64,000 nt of DNA from the NCBI RefSeq assembly GCF_022513585.1, contig NZ_JAKWBF010000026.1:20651-84650 (forward strand), written 5' to 3'. This document shows, piece by piece, positions 55,227 through 63,936 of this stretch. The notes beneath the pieces were generated by a model. It saw only the letters and a list, made by a program, of their open reading frames with translations. It did no database searches and was not told the origin of the DNA. The translations under genes and the position numbers were made by a program. Source of the stretch: Gordonia gummivorans (GTDB lineage: Bacteria; Actinomycetota; Actinomycetes; Mycobacteriales; Mycobacteriaceae). Position 1 is the first letter of the stretch, and every line of letters begins with the position of its first letter.

Positions 55227-56749
55227 GTGGCAACCTCGCGACCGGGCGATCCCCACGCCCACCGGGCGAACCGGCCCAGCCGCAACGGATCCGGACCCAG
55301 CAACGACCATGCCGCGAGCCCGGCCAGGGCGACGGCGAGAACGAGTGCCCCCGGCTGGTAGAAGGCGATCGCATCGTCGGGCTGGAACACGATCAGCATG
55401 AACGTCGAGACCCCGACGACGGTCGCGTACACCCACCGAGGCAGTGTGAAGGCCACCGCGATGGCGAGCACCCAGGTGTAGTACCAGGGCAGCGTGGACG
55501 GCTCCAGGAGCAGCACCGCGAGCATCGCCCAGGCCATGCCGGCAACGGCGGCGCGCTCGTCGCGGCGAAACCGCCACCACAGCGTCACCAGGACGACGGC
55601 GAGCAGGCCCGCGCCGATCGCACGCGTGACCTCCAGTACCGGTTGAAGATTGAGCGCCGCCCACGGTGCGGCCAGGAGGGTGACCAGATGCGCCAGCAGG
55701 GTCGGGAGGGTGAACCAGTTGATGATGACGTCGGCCCAACCCAATCCGGTCAGCCAGCCCAGTCCGAGGCCGAGCACCAGTGTCCAGAAACCGAAGACGG
55801 CCACCGTGATCCCGACGATCGCCGCGAAACAGCCCACAACGTCACGTGCGGTCACCGGACGCCGGGAACGGATGTGGGCGAGCCAGATCCACAGCACGAA
55901 CGGAATCGCGATTCCTGCGGTGATCTTGATGGACACCGCCAGGCCGAGCACGGCCAGGCCTGCGACGTGGCGGCCCTGCACCACCAGCAGCACACCCGCG
56001 ACGAGGACACCCATCATGAGCAGTTCCACATGCGCCCCGGCCACCAGATGGATGAGCACCATCGGATTGAACAGGGCCAGCCACAATCCCGTTTGCCCGG
56101 ATGCACCGAAATGCGTTGCCAGACGCGGAATCGCCCACAGCGACAGGAAGAGTCCGGGTAGCAGTACCAGCCGCATGGCCAGCACACCCAGGATCACGTG
56201 ATCGCCGGTGATCTCCGACACCGTCCGGATCACCCCGACGAAGAAGGGACCATACGGGGCAGTGGTGGTCGCCCAGACCTGGGCCATGCTGTCCACGAGT
56301 GGGCCAGGGCGGTGGGCGGGACCGTCGGCGTAAGGGTCGAAACCCGCTCCGAACACCGCGCCCTGGGCGAGGTAGGCGTAGACGTCGCGGCTGTACACCG
56401 GCACGGTGACCATCAGTGGCGCCGCCCACGCGAGCAGCCAGCGCCGGAGCGTCGCGACGCTCGGCGCGTCGCCGGCAAAGATGCGTCGTCCCACCCGAAC
56501 CCACGCGATCACCATCGCCGCCACCCCGGTCCAGAAGATGACCGCCGAGAGATTCTTGCCGTGTCCGTAGGTGATCCAGCTGAGGCCGAGATCGGTGAGC
56601 AGCCCGCTGTTGCGCGGCGGGTCGCCGACACCGAAAGCGCCCAGACACACCAGGATCGACCCGACCATACCGATGGCGAGGTCCGCCCGGGCCGTGCCGT
56701 TGAGTCCGGCTCGGACGGGTGTCGTGTGGGTGCCGGCCGTGTCGGTCAT
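55214..56749 (-). CDS. mptA: Alpha-1,6-mannosyltransferase MptA
   Basis: GT-C enzyme that extends the alpha-1,6-mannan core of lipomannan using polyprenyl-phosphate-mannose at the outer face of the membrane. The 511-residue protein has about 12-13 helices. The catalytic loop after helix 3 shows VPVYSRDVYAYLAQGAVFGAG, with the Arg-Asp pair typical of GT-C; NPMVLIHLVAGAHVELLMMG is also conserved. ATG 56749 overlaps the idsA stop as ATGA, coupling polyprenyl supply with its use. Confidence 0.94.
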   Translation of the reverse strand: MTDTAGTHTTPVRAGLNGTARADLAIGMVGSILVCLGAFGVGDPPRNSGLLTDLGLSWITYGHGKNLSAVIFWTGVAAMVIAWVRVGRRIFAGDAPSVATLRRWLLAWAAPLMVTVPVYSRDVYAYLAQGAVFGAGFDPYADGPAHRPGPLVDSMAQVWATTTAPYGPFFVGVIRTVSEITGDHVILGVLAMRLVLLPGLFLSLWAIPRLATHFGASGQTGLWLALFNPMVLIHLVAGAHVELLMMGVLVAGVLLVVQGRHVAGLAVLGLAVSIKITAGIAIPFVLWIWLAHIRSRRPVTARDVVGCFAAIVGITVAVFGFWTLVLGLGLGWLTGLGWADVIINWFTLPTLLAHLVTLLAAPWAALNLQPVLEVTRAIGAGLLAVVLVTLWWRFRRDERAAVAGMAWAMLAVLLLEPSTLPWYYTWVLAIAVAFTLPRWVYATVVGVSTFMLIVFQPDDAIAFYQPGALVLAVALAGLAAWSLLGPDPLRLGRFARWAWGSPGREVATTAQ

Positions 56750-57876
56750 GTCTCGCGGTAGGCGGTGCGATGCGCCACGGCGCTCAGTTCGGCCCGGATG
56801 TCGGGGCCGATGTCGATGCGGTCGAGTACCGCGAGGGCTGAGGCGAGCAGCTCGGAGATCCTCGATTCGACCTCGTCAACTGCCCCGACATCGACGAGAG
56901 TTGCTCGTGCCGCAGATAATTCGCTCTCGGTGAGCTCGCGCCCGATTGTTGCGCGCAGCGCCGCCGCGCGGGCGGGCGCGGTGTCGTCGGCGCGGCGCAG
57001 GCCGATGGCCAGCAGAGCGGTGCGCTTTCCGGTGATCAGGTCGTCGCCCGACGGCTTGCCCGTGCGTTCCGGGTCCCCGAAGACCCCGAGCAGATCGTCG
57101 CGCAACTGGAAAGCGATGCCCAGATCGTGTCCGACGGACCGCAGGTCGGTGATCAGAGGTTCCGAAGCGCCGGCGAGTCGCGCACCCAGTTCCAGCGGAC
57201 GGGCGACCGTGTAGGCCGCGGTCTTGTACTCCATGACCCGCAACGCCGCCTCGACCGATTCGTCGCCGCTCGCCTCGTTGACGATGTCCAGATACTGTCC
57301 GCCCAGCACTTCGGTACGCATCGAGGCCCACGTCGCACCGATCGTCGGCGACAACGGGGTCACGCCGACTGGCGCGGCCGCGCCCGGGATGTGGCCGTGG
57401 ACGAGGTCGTCGGCCCAGGCCAGCGCCAGGTCACCGGCGAGGATCGCCGCCGCGATCCCGAACTGCCCGGAGTCGCCCGCCCAACCTTGATCACGGTGGC
57501 GGCCTTCGACGTCGCGGTGCACGGTCGGCCTGCCCCGTCGCGTGTCGGAGCGGTCGATGATGTCGTCGTGGATCAGCGCGCATCCCTGCACCAATTCCAG
57601 TGCGGCACATACCCGCAAGGTGTCCGACGCGGTGTAACGCGATTCGGTGTGCTCCGACGCGGTCTTCCCGCACCGCCAGCCGGCGAAGGCGAAGACCGGC
57701 CGGATTCGCTTGCCGCCCTGGAGCACGAAGTCGCGAACGATCCGCGCCGCCGTGCCCACCGCGGGAGAGATCTGTTCGGCGACCGGTGTGGTGGCCGCGA
57801 AGAAGGTGCGCAGCCGGCCCTCGACCGCCGCGGGCACCTCGTCGAGCGAGACGGGCGTGGGGATCGTGGAGGTCAC
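56746..57876 (-). CDS. idsA: Polyprenyl diphosphate synthase (IdsA-type)
   Basis: Condenses isopentenyl diphosphate with allylic diphosphates to make prenyl chains. The 376-residue protein has the first Asp-rich motif DDIIDRSDTRRGRP, the second DDLLGVFGD, and GGKRIRPVFAF. Chain length (C15 to C20 or more) cannot be read with certainty. GTG 57876 is 6 nt after TAGCCT (57883-57888). In the position of idsA2 (Rv2173), followed by mptA in an overlapping pair. Confidence 0.93.
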   Translation of the reverse strand: MTSTIPTPVSLDEVPAAVEGRLRTFFAATTPVAEQISPAVGTAARIVRDFVLQGGKRIRPVFAFAGWRCGKTASEHTESRYTASDTLRVCAALELVQGCALIHDDIIDRSDTRRGRPTVHRDVEGRHRDQGWAGDSGQFGIAAAILAGDLALAWADDLVHGHIPGAAAPVGVTPLSPTIGATWASMRTEVLGGQYLDIVNEASGDESVEAALRVMEYKTAAYTVARPLELGARLAGASEPLITDLRSVGHDLGIAFQLRDDLLGVFGDPERTGKPSGDDLITGKRTALLAIGLRRADDTAPARAAALRATIGRELTESELSAARATLVDVGAVDEVESRISELLASALAVLDRIDIGPDIRAELSAVAHRTAYRET

Positions 57877-57882
57877 CCTGTC

Positions 57883-57888
57883 AGGCTA
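57883..57888 (-). promoter_or_regulatory. -10 element of idsA-mptA
   Basis: TAGCCT on the minus strand, 6 nt before GTG 57876, leaderless spacing. Confidence 0.45.
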
Positions 57889-57964
57889 TGCGATGGCGTG
57901 CTCGCGGCCACAGGGCGGCGGCGCAGGGGGGTGACCGCGATCGCAGATGGTCGGGCAGCGTCCG

Positions 57965-57970
57965 TATCAT
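57965..57970 (+). promoter_or_regulatory. -10 element of metF
   Basis: TATCAT ends 6 nt before GTG 57977, leaderless spacing. It is divergent from the idsA promoter 77 bp away. Confidence 0.5.
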
Positions 57971-57976
57971 GGTCGG

Positions 57977-58966
57977 GTGACTCCATCCGCTACCGGCCGT
58001 CCAGGTCAGACCCGATCCGGCCGCGCGCCGTCGATCGTCGAGAGCCTGGCTACGCCACATCGTGGCCCGATCCCGTTCTCGGTCGAGTTCATGCCGCCGC
58101 GGGATGCCGAGGGGGAGGCCCGGCTGTGGCGCGCCGTGCGCATCTTCGAGCGTTTGGGACCTGCCTTTGTGTCGATGACCTATGGAGCCGGCGGTTCCAC
58201 TCGGGACCGCACGGTCCGCATCGCGGGCGAACTCGCCGCCGAGACGACGCTGCTGCCGGTCGCTCACCTGACGGCGGTCAATCACAGCGTCGCCGAGCTG
58301 CGCGCGCTCGTCGGCGCCTACGCCGACCAGGGGATCACCAACATCCTCGCGTTGCGTGGCGACCCGCCCGGCGATCCGCTCGGCGAGTGGGTCGCACATC
58401 CCGAGGGCGTGCAGTATGCGGAGGAACTCGTGCGGCTGATCGAGCGCCTCGGCGACTTCCACGTCGGCGTCGCGTCGTTCCCGGAGGGTCATCACCGGGC
58501 GCCCGATCTCGACCACGACACCCAGAACCTGGTGCGCAAGCTGCGTGCGGGCGCCGAGTACTCGATCAGTCAGATGTTCTTCGACGTCGATCACTATCTG
58601 CGGTTGCGTGATCGCGTGCACGCCGCCGACGCCGAGCAGGCCGCCAAGCCCCTGATCCCCGGTCTGATGCCGATCACCTCCCTCGCCAGCGTCCGCCGGA
58701 TGGTCCAGCTCTCGGGTTCGGTGTTGCCGCCGGCGGTCGACGCCCGGCTGAGTGCCGCGGCCGGCGACGGTCCGGAGGAAGATCGTGCGGCAGTGCGGGC
58801 GGTCGGTATCGACCTCGCCACCGAGATGGCCGAGCGGCTCATCGCCGAGGGCGCACCATGCCTGCACTTCTGCAGCCTGAATTTCGCAAAGGCGACCAGC
58901 GAGGTGCTCGAGCGCCTCGGCGCCGACGTCCGCGAGGTTCTCGGCGCCCCGGCCCTGAGCAGCTGA
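57977..58966 (+). CDS. metF: Methylenetetrahydrofolate reductase
   Basis: Reduces 5,10-methylene-THF to 5-methyl-THF for methionine synthesis, with FAD in a TIM barrel. The 329-residue protein has FSVEFMPPRD (substrate Glu), FVSMTYGAGGSTRDRT, LALRGDPPGDP, FHVGVASFPEGH and FFDVDHYLRL. GTG 57977 is supported by TATCAT 6 nt upstream. Orthologous to Rv2172c, for which an unusual flavin and NADH dependence has been discussed in mycobacteria. Followed by the second copy of the hairpin repeat. Confidence 0.94.
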   Translation: MTPSATGRPGQTRSGRAPSIVESLATPHRGPIPFSVEFMPPRDAEGEARLWRAVRIFERLGPAFVSMTYGAGGSTRDRTVRIAGELAAETTLLPVAHLTAVNHSVAELRALVGAYADQGITNILALRGDPPGDPLGEWVAHPEGVQYAEELVRLIERLGDFHVGVASFPEGHHRAPDLDHDTQNLVRKLRAGAEYSISQMFFDVDHYLRLRDRVHAADAEQAAKPLIPGLMPITSLASVRRMVQLSGSVLPPAVDARLSAAAGDGPEEDRAAVRAVGIDLATEMAERLIAEGAPCLHFCSLNFAKATSEVLERLGADVREVLGAPALSS

Positions 58967-59005
58967 CCGCCGCTGCCTGAGTTCGTGCGGGCCGAGCCCT
59001 TCACC

Positions 59006-59178
59006 GCTCCCTGAGGTGCGCCCTTCGTCACGCTCGCAAGCTCGCTGCTCAGGACCCGCGAAGCGAGCCTTCACCGCTCCCTGAGGTGCGAGCTTGCGAG
59101 CCTCGAAGGGCGCTGTTGAGACAACAATGTCCTCTCACCAGGGCTTCGAGGCTCTCGGCTAGCGCCTCGAGCGCCTCA
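59006..59178. repeat. Dispersed hairpin repeat, copy E
   Basis: Same family as the one at 53307. GAGCCTCGAAG (59098-59108) pairs with CTTCGAGGCTC (59144-59154), enclosing TGAGA/TCTCA. GCTCCCTGAGGTGCG occurs twice in the left half. Sits between convergent metF and lppM. Confidence 0.88.
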
Positions 59179-59195
59179 GCCGGCGGAAGGATTCG

Positions 59196-60086
59196 TCAGG
59201 ATTTCGACGCGTCCTGCGTGGCCCGGTCGGAAGCAGACTTGGCATCTGGCTTTGACTTGGCGTCGGATTTGGCGGTCGATGGGGTCTTTGCCCGGACGGG
59301 TCGGCCGGGCCGGGGACCGCGATGGCGCGACGAGTAGGCGATCGCGACGATCACCGCGACCACGATCAGGCAGATGGCCGCCAGGAACCACGACCAGCTG
59401 CTCAACGCGGCCGTCGCCGGGTCCGGGTAGGTGGCGTCGGCGCTGAAGTCCGACGGTTTGCCCGGCTCGGGTGTCCACGTCACCGACGACTCACCGGTCT
59501 GATCGCCGTTGGTCGCGGTGATCGGTCCGGCGAAGGTCAGTGTCAACTGCACGTAGTCGCGCTGAGGTGCCAGATCGGTGAGGTCGGTGGAACCGCGGAA
59601 CCGGACCACCTCACCGCTGCGTTTCGCGGTGAGATCCATGGTGACCGATGTGTCCCCGAAAGAGTCCGCGACGATGTCGCCGAGCTGGCTCAGCTGGCCG
59701 GAGGTGAGGCCGGAGAAGGTGGCCCGGGTACCCACGTGTGTCGCGCGATCGTCGTCGGCGTTGCCCGGGGTGCGCGGGGTGGTGGTGGTCGACGTCGACC
59801 CGCTCGGCCCGGGGCCGCCCGGCGTTGTCGACGGAGTGGGTGTGGCGCGGTACTCGGTGACCGAGACCAGCGAGGCCATCGACTCGGGGAGGTCCAGCTT
59901 GGGTGCGCCATGCGGATTGTCCGGCGAGGTCGCGACGACGATCGTGCCCGAATAGCGGTCACCGACGGTGGTCGACCGTTCCAGGCAACCCGACATCAGC
60001 GGGGCGGCGACCAGCAGGAGCAGGACCGCTGCGAGCATCGGGAGCCGGCGTCGTGGCGCGTCGATTGGGGAGGTCACGGTGCTCAT
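59196..60086 (-). CDS. lppM: Lipoprotein LppM
   Basis: A 296-residue lipoprotein equivalent to Rv2171. The lipobox is LMSGC (about residue 35). The extracellular domain contains a Pro/Thr/Ser insert (PSTTPGGPGPSGSTSTTTTP) and a beta-rich part ending near DPATAALS. A C-terminal membrane helix (WFLAAICLIVVAVIVAIAY) and a Lys/Ala/Asp tail complete it. ATG 60086 overlaps the stop of the FAD oxidoreductase gene. In M. tuberculosis LppM affects phagosomal traffic and PIM metabolism. Confidence 0.88.
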   Translation of the reverse strand: MSTVTSPIDAPRRRLPMLAAVLLLLVAAPLMSGCLERSTTVGDRYSGTIVVATSPDNPHGAPKLDLPESMASLVSVTEYRATPTPSTTPGGPGPSGSTSTTTTPRTPGNADDDRATHVGTRATFSGLTSGQLSQLGDIVADSFGDTSVTMDLTAKRSGEVVRFRGSTDLTDLAPQRDYVQLTLTFAGPITATNGDQTGESSVTWTPEPGKPSDFSADATYPDPATAALSSWSWFLAAICLIVVAVIVAIAYSSRHRGPRPGRPVRAKTPSTAKSDAKSKPDAKSASDRATQDASKS

Positions 60087-61747
60087 CGTGCCAGACCGTT
60101 GCCGCGTCGCGCGCCACCGCGACGTCTGCGTGTGCGCGCGCCGAGGGCCAGCGTGGCGGCGATTCGACCACTGGCGCCGGTGACGCCGCCGCCGGGATGT
60201 GTCGAGGCGCCCGCGAGGAGGACGCCGTCCGCGCCGGGCACGCGGTGGTGTGCCAGGTCGGGGTGCGGTCGCCACATGAACATCTGGTCGATCGACATCT
60301 CCACGTGCATGATGTTGCCGCCGGTGAGTCCGAGTTCGGTTTCCAGATCAGCCGGTGTCTGCACGTGGAGGTGCTCGATGGTGTCGGTGAATCCCGGTGC
60401 GTGCCGGTCGAGTTCGCCGCAGACGGCATCGGCTGCGACCTCGCCCAACTGCGCCCACGAGCGCTCGCCCGCAAGTCGGTACGGATGCCACTGAGCCCAG
60501 AGCGTCAGCAGGTGTCGTCCGGGTGGAGCGAGGGTCGGGTCGATCGCGGAGTAACTCATGGCGACGCAGGCCGGACGCTCGGGTAGCTCGCCGACCGCCG
60601 CCGCGGCCTGGGCACGCACGAGGTGGGCGCGATCGGTGACGAGCAGACCCAGGCCGGAGTGCACGCTGTGTGCAGGCAGCCCCGATGGCAGCCCGGGATA
60701 GTCCGGCAGTGCCGTGGTGCCCACCCGAACCGCCATCCCGATGCCGTTGCCGACGACCACCGACGACCGCCACCGCCGCGCAGTGTCGGCATCGAAGCCA
60801 CCCGCGGTCAGCAAGTCGAGGGTGGTGAGCACGTGGCAGGCGGCGATCACCTGATGGGTACAGCGGGGTGGCGATCCGTCGAACTCGACGCGCCAATGGT
60901 CGGAGCAGCGAGTGATCGATTCGGCCGGGGTGCCGACCGCAACCGCGCCGCCGTCGCCGGTGATGCGCGCGATCAGCGCCTGTGCGAGTGCGCCGCTGCC
61001 CCCGACGGCGCGTCCGGGTGGTATCCGGTGCATGAGTGCCGCAAACCCGACCATCGGTGCGGTGCCCGGTGCGCTCATCGGTGGTCCGGACTGCGCACCG
61101 AACCAGGCCAGCCCCGCCTTGAGGTGTTCGGAGGAGAACCAGCGGTCGAGGAGCGAGTCGCCCGAGGCCATCAGTTCTTGCGAGAGCGCCATCATCTGCC
61201 CGGCGCGGCGACCGGCGATTCCGGTGCGTGCCGTCGACGCAGTGTCACCGAGTCCGACGAACGCGCCCGCGAATCGTCCCGGCGTGGCCGGCCGGTAGAA
61301 GGTGCGCATCACGGCCTCGGCACGCGGTCCCCAGGTTGCCACGAAGCGTCGATATGCGTCGGCGTCGGCTGGGCCGCAAGCCTTTTCGATCGATGCGCAG
61401 GTGGCGTCGAGGTCGGTGCGGAACACGATGGGCGGCGCCGAGTCGGTGGCGGGGACAAATGCCCACGGATCGCAGTCCAAGTACTGCAGACCCGCCTCGG
61501 GCAGACGGAGTTCGTCGAGGATGGGGGAGTGCCGGATCATCAGATGTGCCGAGGAGCCGCGATCGACCCGGTAGCCGGGGAAGCGTTCCACCGTCGACGT
61601 GGCACCACCCGGGACCGTGTCGCGCTCCACGACGACGACGTCGCGGCCGGCCTGCGCCAGGTATGCCGCCGCGACCAGACCGTTGTGGCCCGATCCGATG
61701 ACGATGGCGTCGGCGATGCCGGCCCCACCGCACGTTTGGGTGCTCAC
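60083..61747 (-). CDS. FAD-dependent oxidoreductase, CrtI/phytoene desaturase-like
   Basis: A 554-residue flavoprotein. The dinucleotide fold is IADAIVIGSGHNGLVAAAYLAQAG then VVVVERDTVPGGATS, and the C-terminal FAD motif GVLLAGASTHPGGGVTGASGR is typical of CrtI-like amine oxidoreductases. It probably acts on an isoprenoid or other lipid. GTG 61747 overlaps the GNAT stop as GTGA; the stop overlaps the lppM start. It is inserted in the otherwise conserved Rv2170-lppM pair, which M. tuberculosis lacks. No carotenoid genes are nearby, so carotenoid synthesis is not implied. Confidence 0.85.
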   Translation of the reverse strand: MSTQTCGGAGIADAIVIGSGHNGLVAAAYLAQAGRDVVVVERDTVPGGATSTVERFPGYRVDRGSSAHLMIRHSPILDELRLPEAGLQYLDCDPWAFVPATDSAPPIVFRTDLDATCASIEKACGPADADAYRRFVATWGPRAEAVMRTFYRPATPGRFAGAFVGLGDTASTARTGIAGRRAGQMMALSQELMASGDSLLDRWFSSEHLKAGLAWFGAQSGPPMSAPGTAPMVGFAALMHRIPPGRAVGGSGALAQALIARITGDGGAVAVGTPAESITRCSDHWRVEFDGSPPRCTHQVIAACHVLTTLDLLTAGGFDADTARRWRSSVVVGNGIGMAVRVGTTALPDYPGLPSGLPAHSVHSGLGLLVTDRAHLVRAQAAAAVGELPERPACVAMSYSAIDPTLAPPGRHLLTLWAQWHPYRLAGERSWAQLGEVAADAVCGELDRHAPGFTDTIEHLHVQTPADLETELGLTGGNIMHVEMSIDQMFMWRPHPDLAHHRVPGADGVLLAGASTHPGGGVTGASGRIAATLALGARTRRRRGGARRGNGLAR

Positions 61748-62403
61748 GGTTGCGGTCCGGCTGCCGGCCCGAGGTCGACCGGAAGCCGACGGCCGAGGAA
61801 TGCGAAGGGGCGCGGATCGCCGGTGAACGTGAAGTTTCGCAGGACGTCGGTGAATCCCATTCGCCGGTACAGCGACCACGCGCGATTGCGTTCCTCGGGG
61901 ATCTCCGGAGTGGACAGCAGGACGTGACTCTCAGGCCGTTCGGTCAGCAGCCGGCCCAGCAGCCACTGTCCGATTCCGCGACCCTGGGCGCTCGGGTGCA
62001 CGTGCAGTTCGGTGAGTTCGAAATAGTCGGCCGCAATCCCTTCGACGACCTCGGCTGGATGCCCACGTTGGCGTAACCCGAGGCGGAGTTGCTGATTCCA
62101 CCACTGGTCGGGCGCGCCGGTGTAGCCGTAGGCGATGCCGACGAGGACGTCGTTCTCCCCGAGCCCCACCGGCGGCTGCACCCGGCGGCGTGAGCCGGGC
62201 AGGGTGTGGGCCTCGTGCGGCGACACCGTGGTCACCGCTCCCAGCGCACGCCATCCGGGCCGCCCGATGTGCTCGCGCCACAGCGCTGCCCGGTGCACCT
62301 CCGTGCCGCGCGGGTATCCCATCGCGGTCACGTAGATGTCGAGGGCGGGTTCGAGCCACAGTCGGGCATCCTGCCCGGTCAGGGTGACCAGCCGGATCGT
62401 CAA
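61744..62403 (-). CDS. GNAT family N-acetyltransferase (Rv2170-type)
   Basis: A 219-residue acetyltransferase. The acetyl-CoA site is ELHVHPSAQGRGIGQWLLGRLL with QGRGIG, then the NRAWSLYRRMGF closing strand. TTG 62403 is the only in-frame start that keeps the conserved N-terminal strand (TIRLVTLTG); it has GAGG close upstream. Later ATGs would cut the domain. The M. tuberculosis orthologue acetylates lysines on isocitrate dehydrogenase. First gene of a three-gene coupled set with the FAD oxidoreductase and lppM. Confidence 0.85.
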   Translation of the reverse strand: MTIRLVTLTGQDARLWLEPALDIYVTAMGYPRGTEVHRAALWREHIGRPGWRALGAVTTVSPHEAHTLPGSRRRVQPPVGLGENDVLVGIAYGYTGAPDQWWNQQLRLGLRQRGHPAEVVEGIAADYFELTELHVHPSAQGRGIGQWLLGRLLTERPESHVLLSTPEIPEERNRAWSLYRRMGFTDVLRNFTFTGDPRPFAFLGRRLPVDLGPAAGPQP

Positions 62404-62460
62404 CGCCTCGCTGACCTTTCTCTCGGGATGGTCGGGGTGGGGGAACTTGTCACAACCGTC

Positions 62461-62489
62461 TTGAAGGATGGAGCAGAGCTAGCTATATT
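62461..62489 (+). promoter_or_regulatory. Sigma-A-type promoter upstream of the HEPN gene
   Basis: TTGAAG (62461-62466), 17-nt spacer, TATATT (62484-62489). The most complete -35/-10 pair seen in the window. A LexA box follows directly. Confidence 0.75.
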
Positions 62490-62496
62490 GAACGTG

Positions 62497-62512
62497 TCGA
62501 ACGGGTGTTCGA
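62497..62512. promoter_or_regulatory. LexA (SOS) box
   Basis: TCGAAC-GGGT-GTTCGA, a perfect 12 of 12 match to the actinobacterial LexA site, placed 8 nt after the -10 at the expected transcription start. Confidence 0.85.
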
Positions 62513-62628
62513 TGGATGTGCCTCCGCAAGCTGTTCGCGCGCACCCCGACGACGCGTCGCTTCGGCGGTGGGCGAGGGAAGCGCCTGCCGCCGGAGCGTC
62601 CGAGACGCTCCTGGAGTCTGGAGGAATC

Positions 62629-63117
62629 ATGCGCGATCGCCGATCGCAGGCCCGACGCCGGTCGGTGCCTGCCGCGGGCCGGGTGGCTGCAGACCCGATC
62701 GTGGTGGGCCGCGCACGAGATCTGCTGGACCGTGCGCACATCCTGTTCGACAACGCGGACGGTGTCCCCGACGACCCCGAGCGATTCCGCCAGTACTACC
62801 TGGCTGCGCTACGTGCGGCGGGCGCAGCGCTCGCCGTCCACGAACTGCCCGGACGTCCGCGGCGTGGGGCCACCGACGCGTGGTCGCGCACGGTCGTCGT
62901 GGTTCCTGAGCTGGCCCGCGAGGTGCAGGTCTTCGCGTCGCTGTCGGCCACCCGCATGCGCATCGAGTCAGGGATCGTTCGAACGATCGACCCGCGCTAC
63001 GTTGCCGCGATGCGCGTGGCGGTCACCGGATTCCTGCAGCACGTCGAGGCTCACGTCATCGCTTATGAGCAGGGCCGGGTGAGTCAGGGGAACGATTCGA
63101 TGGGCCGTACGGCGTGA
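62629..63117 (+). CDS. SAV_6107-family HEPN domain protein
   Basis: A 162-residue protein with an N-terminal basic stretch (MRDRRSQARRRS) and an all-helical HEPN-type domain (ARDLLDRAHILFDNADGVPD, then FRQYYLAALRAAGAALAVHE). The family often lies beside DUF3040 genes and DNA polymerase IV in actinobacteria. ATG 62629 has GGAGG 4 bp upstream. ATG 62512 in the same frame is less likely, as it overlaps the SOS box and has no ribosome site. The 139-nt leader starts at the LexA-controlled promoter, so DNA-damage induction is likely. Confidence 0.85.
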   Translation: MRDRRSQARRRSVPAAGRVAADPIVVGRARDLLDRAHILFDNADGVPDDPERFRQYYLAALRAAGAALAVHELPGRPRRGATDAWSRTVVVVPELAREVQVFASLSATRMRIESGIVRTIDPRYVAAMRVAVTGFLQHVEAHVIAYEQGRVSQGNDSMGRTA

Positions 63118-63294
63118 CGTGAGCCGCTCACCGCGACGCCGTTGACGACAGATCGACGCAGAACGGCAGGTAATGGTGGTCGGAGGTGCATTCACCTCGT
63201 ATCATGGGATCAGAACAGGCGCATTCGCATGAAAATGCGCCCGAGGGTGACGTCGTAGTCGGCGTTACGCGGCCAGTTGGGAGAAGGAGGGTCG

Positions 63295-63699
63295 GTGCCA
63301 CTTTCGGAGCACGAGCAGCGCATGCTCGAACAGATCGAAAACGCTCTGTACGCGGAAGACCCCAAGTTTGCGTCCAGTGTGAAGCGTCGGCGCCTCGGAA
63401 AGGCGAGCGGCCGCAGGCGGCTGCAGGCCGTGGCGATCTTTGTCGTCGGGCTCGTCCTGCTGGTCGGTGGGCTCGTCGTGGGTATCGACATCGGCGGCTT
63501 CCCGATCGTGAGTCTCATCGGGTTCCTCGTCATGTTTGCCGCTGGGCTCTTCGCGCTCTGGGGCGGGGGTTCCGACGCGGCCGGCGGCGACCGATCGCGT
63601 CGGGGCGGCAAGAAGCAGTCCGGAGGGGCGGGCGCGCAGAAGCGCAAGCTGTCCGAGCGGATGGAAGAACGCTTCAATCGCCGTTTCGAGCAGGAGTGA
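63295..63699 (+). CDS. DUF3040 family membrane protein
   Basis: A 134-residue protein equivalent to Rv2169c. The family signature is the N-terminal helix VPLSEHEQRMLEQIENALYA, with EDPKFASS. Two transmembrane helices follow (LQAVAIFVVGLVLLVGGLVV and IVSLIGFLVMFAAGLFALWG), then a basic tail (KQSGGAGAQKRKLSERMEER). GTG 63295 follows AAGGAGG. Unknown function. It is the last gene of the window. Confidence 0.88.
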   Translation: MPLSEHEQRMLEQIENALYAEDPKFASSVKRRRLGKASGRRRLQAVAIFVVGLVLLVGGLVVGIDIGGFPIVSLIGFLVMFAAGLFALWGGGSDAAGGDRSRRGGKKQSGGAGAQKRKLSERMEERFNRRFEQE

Positions 63700-63757
63700 T
63701 CTGAGCACGCCACACGTCGGCTGACACGTTCGCTGACACTTTTACGTACGTACCGCC

Positions 63758-63785
63758 AGAGCCGCGCACCGAGGTGCGCGGCTCT
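63758..63785 (+). terminator. Terminator after the DUF3040 gene
   Basis: AGAGCCGCGCAC (63758-63769) and its complement (63774-63785), loop CGAG; a short CTTTCC comes 4 bp later. Confidence 0.85.
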
Positions 63786-63813
63786 CGCGCTTTCCGGTGG
63801 TCCATCCCGTCCC

Positions 63814-63936
63814 GATCCGAAGAGTTCGGTGAGCGGCGCTGCGACCTGGGGAAATGCGTCGGCGTCCTGCCGCAAAGTCTAGGGGAAGAACTTCCTCCCC
63901 GGGGTTCGTAGTCCTCCGCGAGAATTTTCGGCCCTT
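63814..63936. repeat. Dispersed GGGGAAGAA palindrome element, copy C (partial)
   Basis: Shares GATCCGAAGAGTTCGG, CCTGGGGAAA, GGCGTCCTGCC, TCTAGGGGAAGAACTTCC and CCGCGAGAATTTT with copies A and B, but ends before the second palindrome. First box 63882-63900 is imperfect. The remaining sequence to 64000 shows no gene; by synteny mraZ may follow outside the window. Confidence 0.82.
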
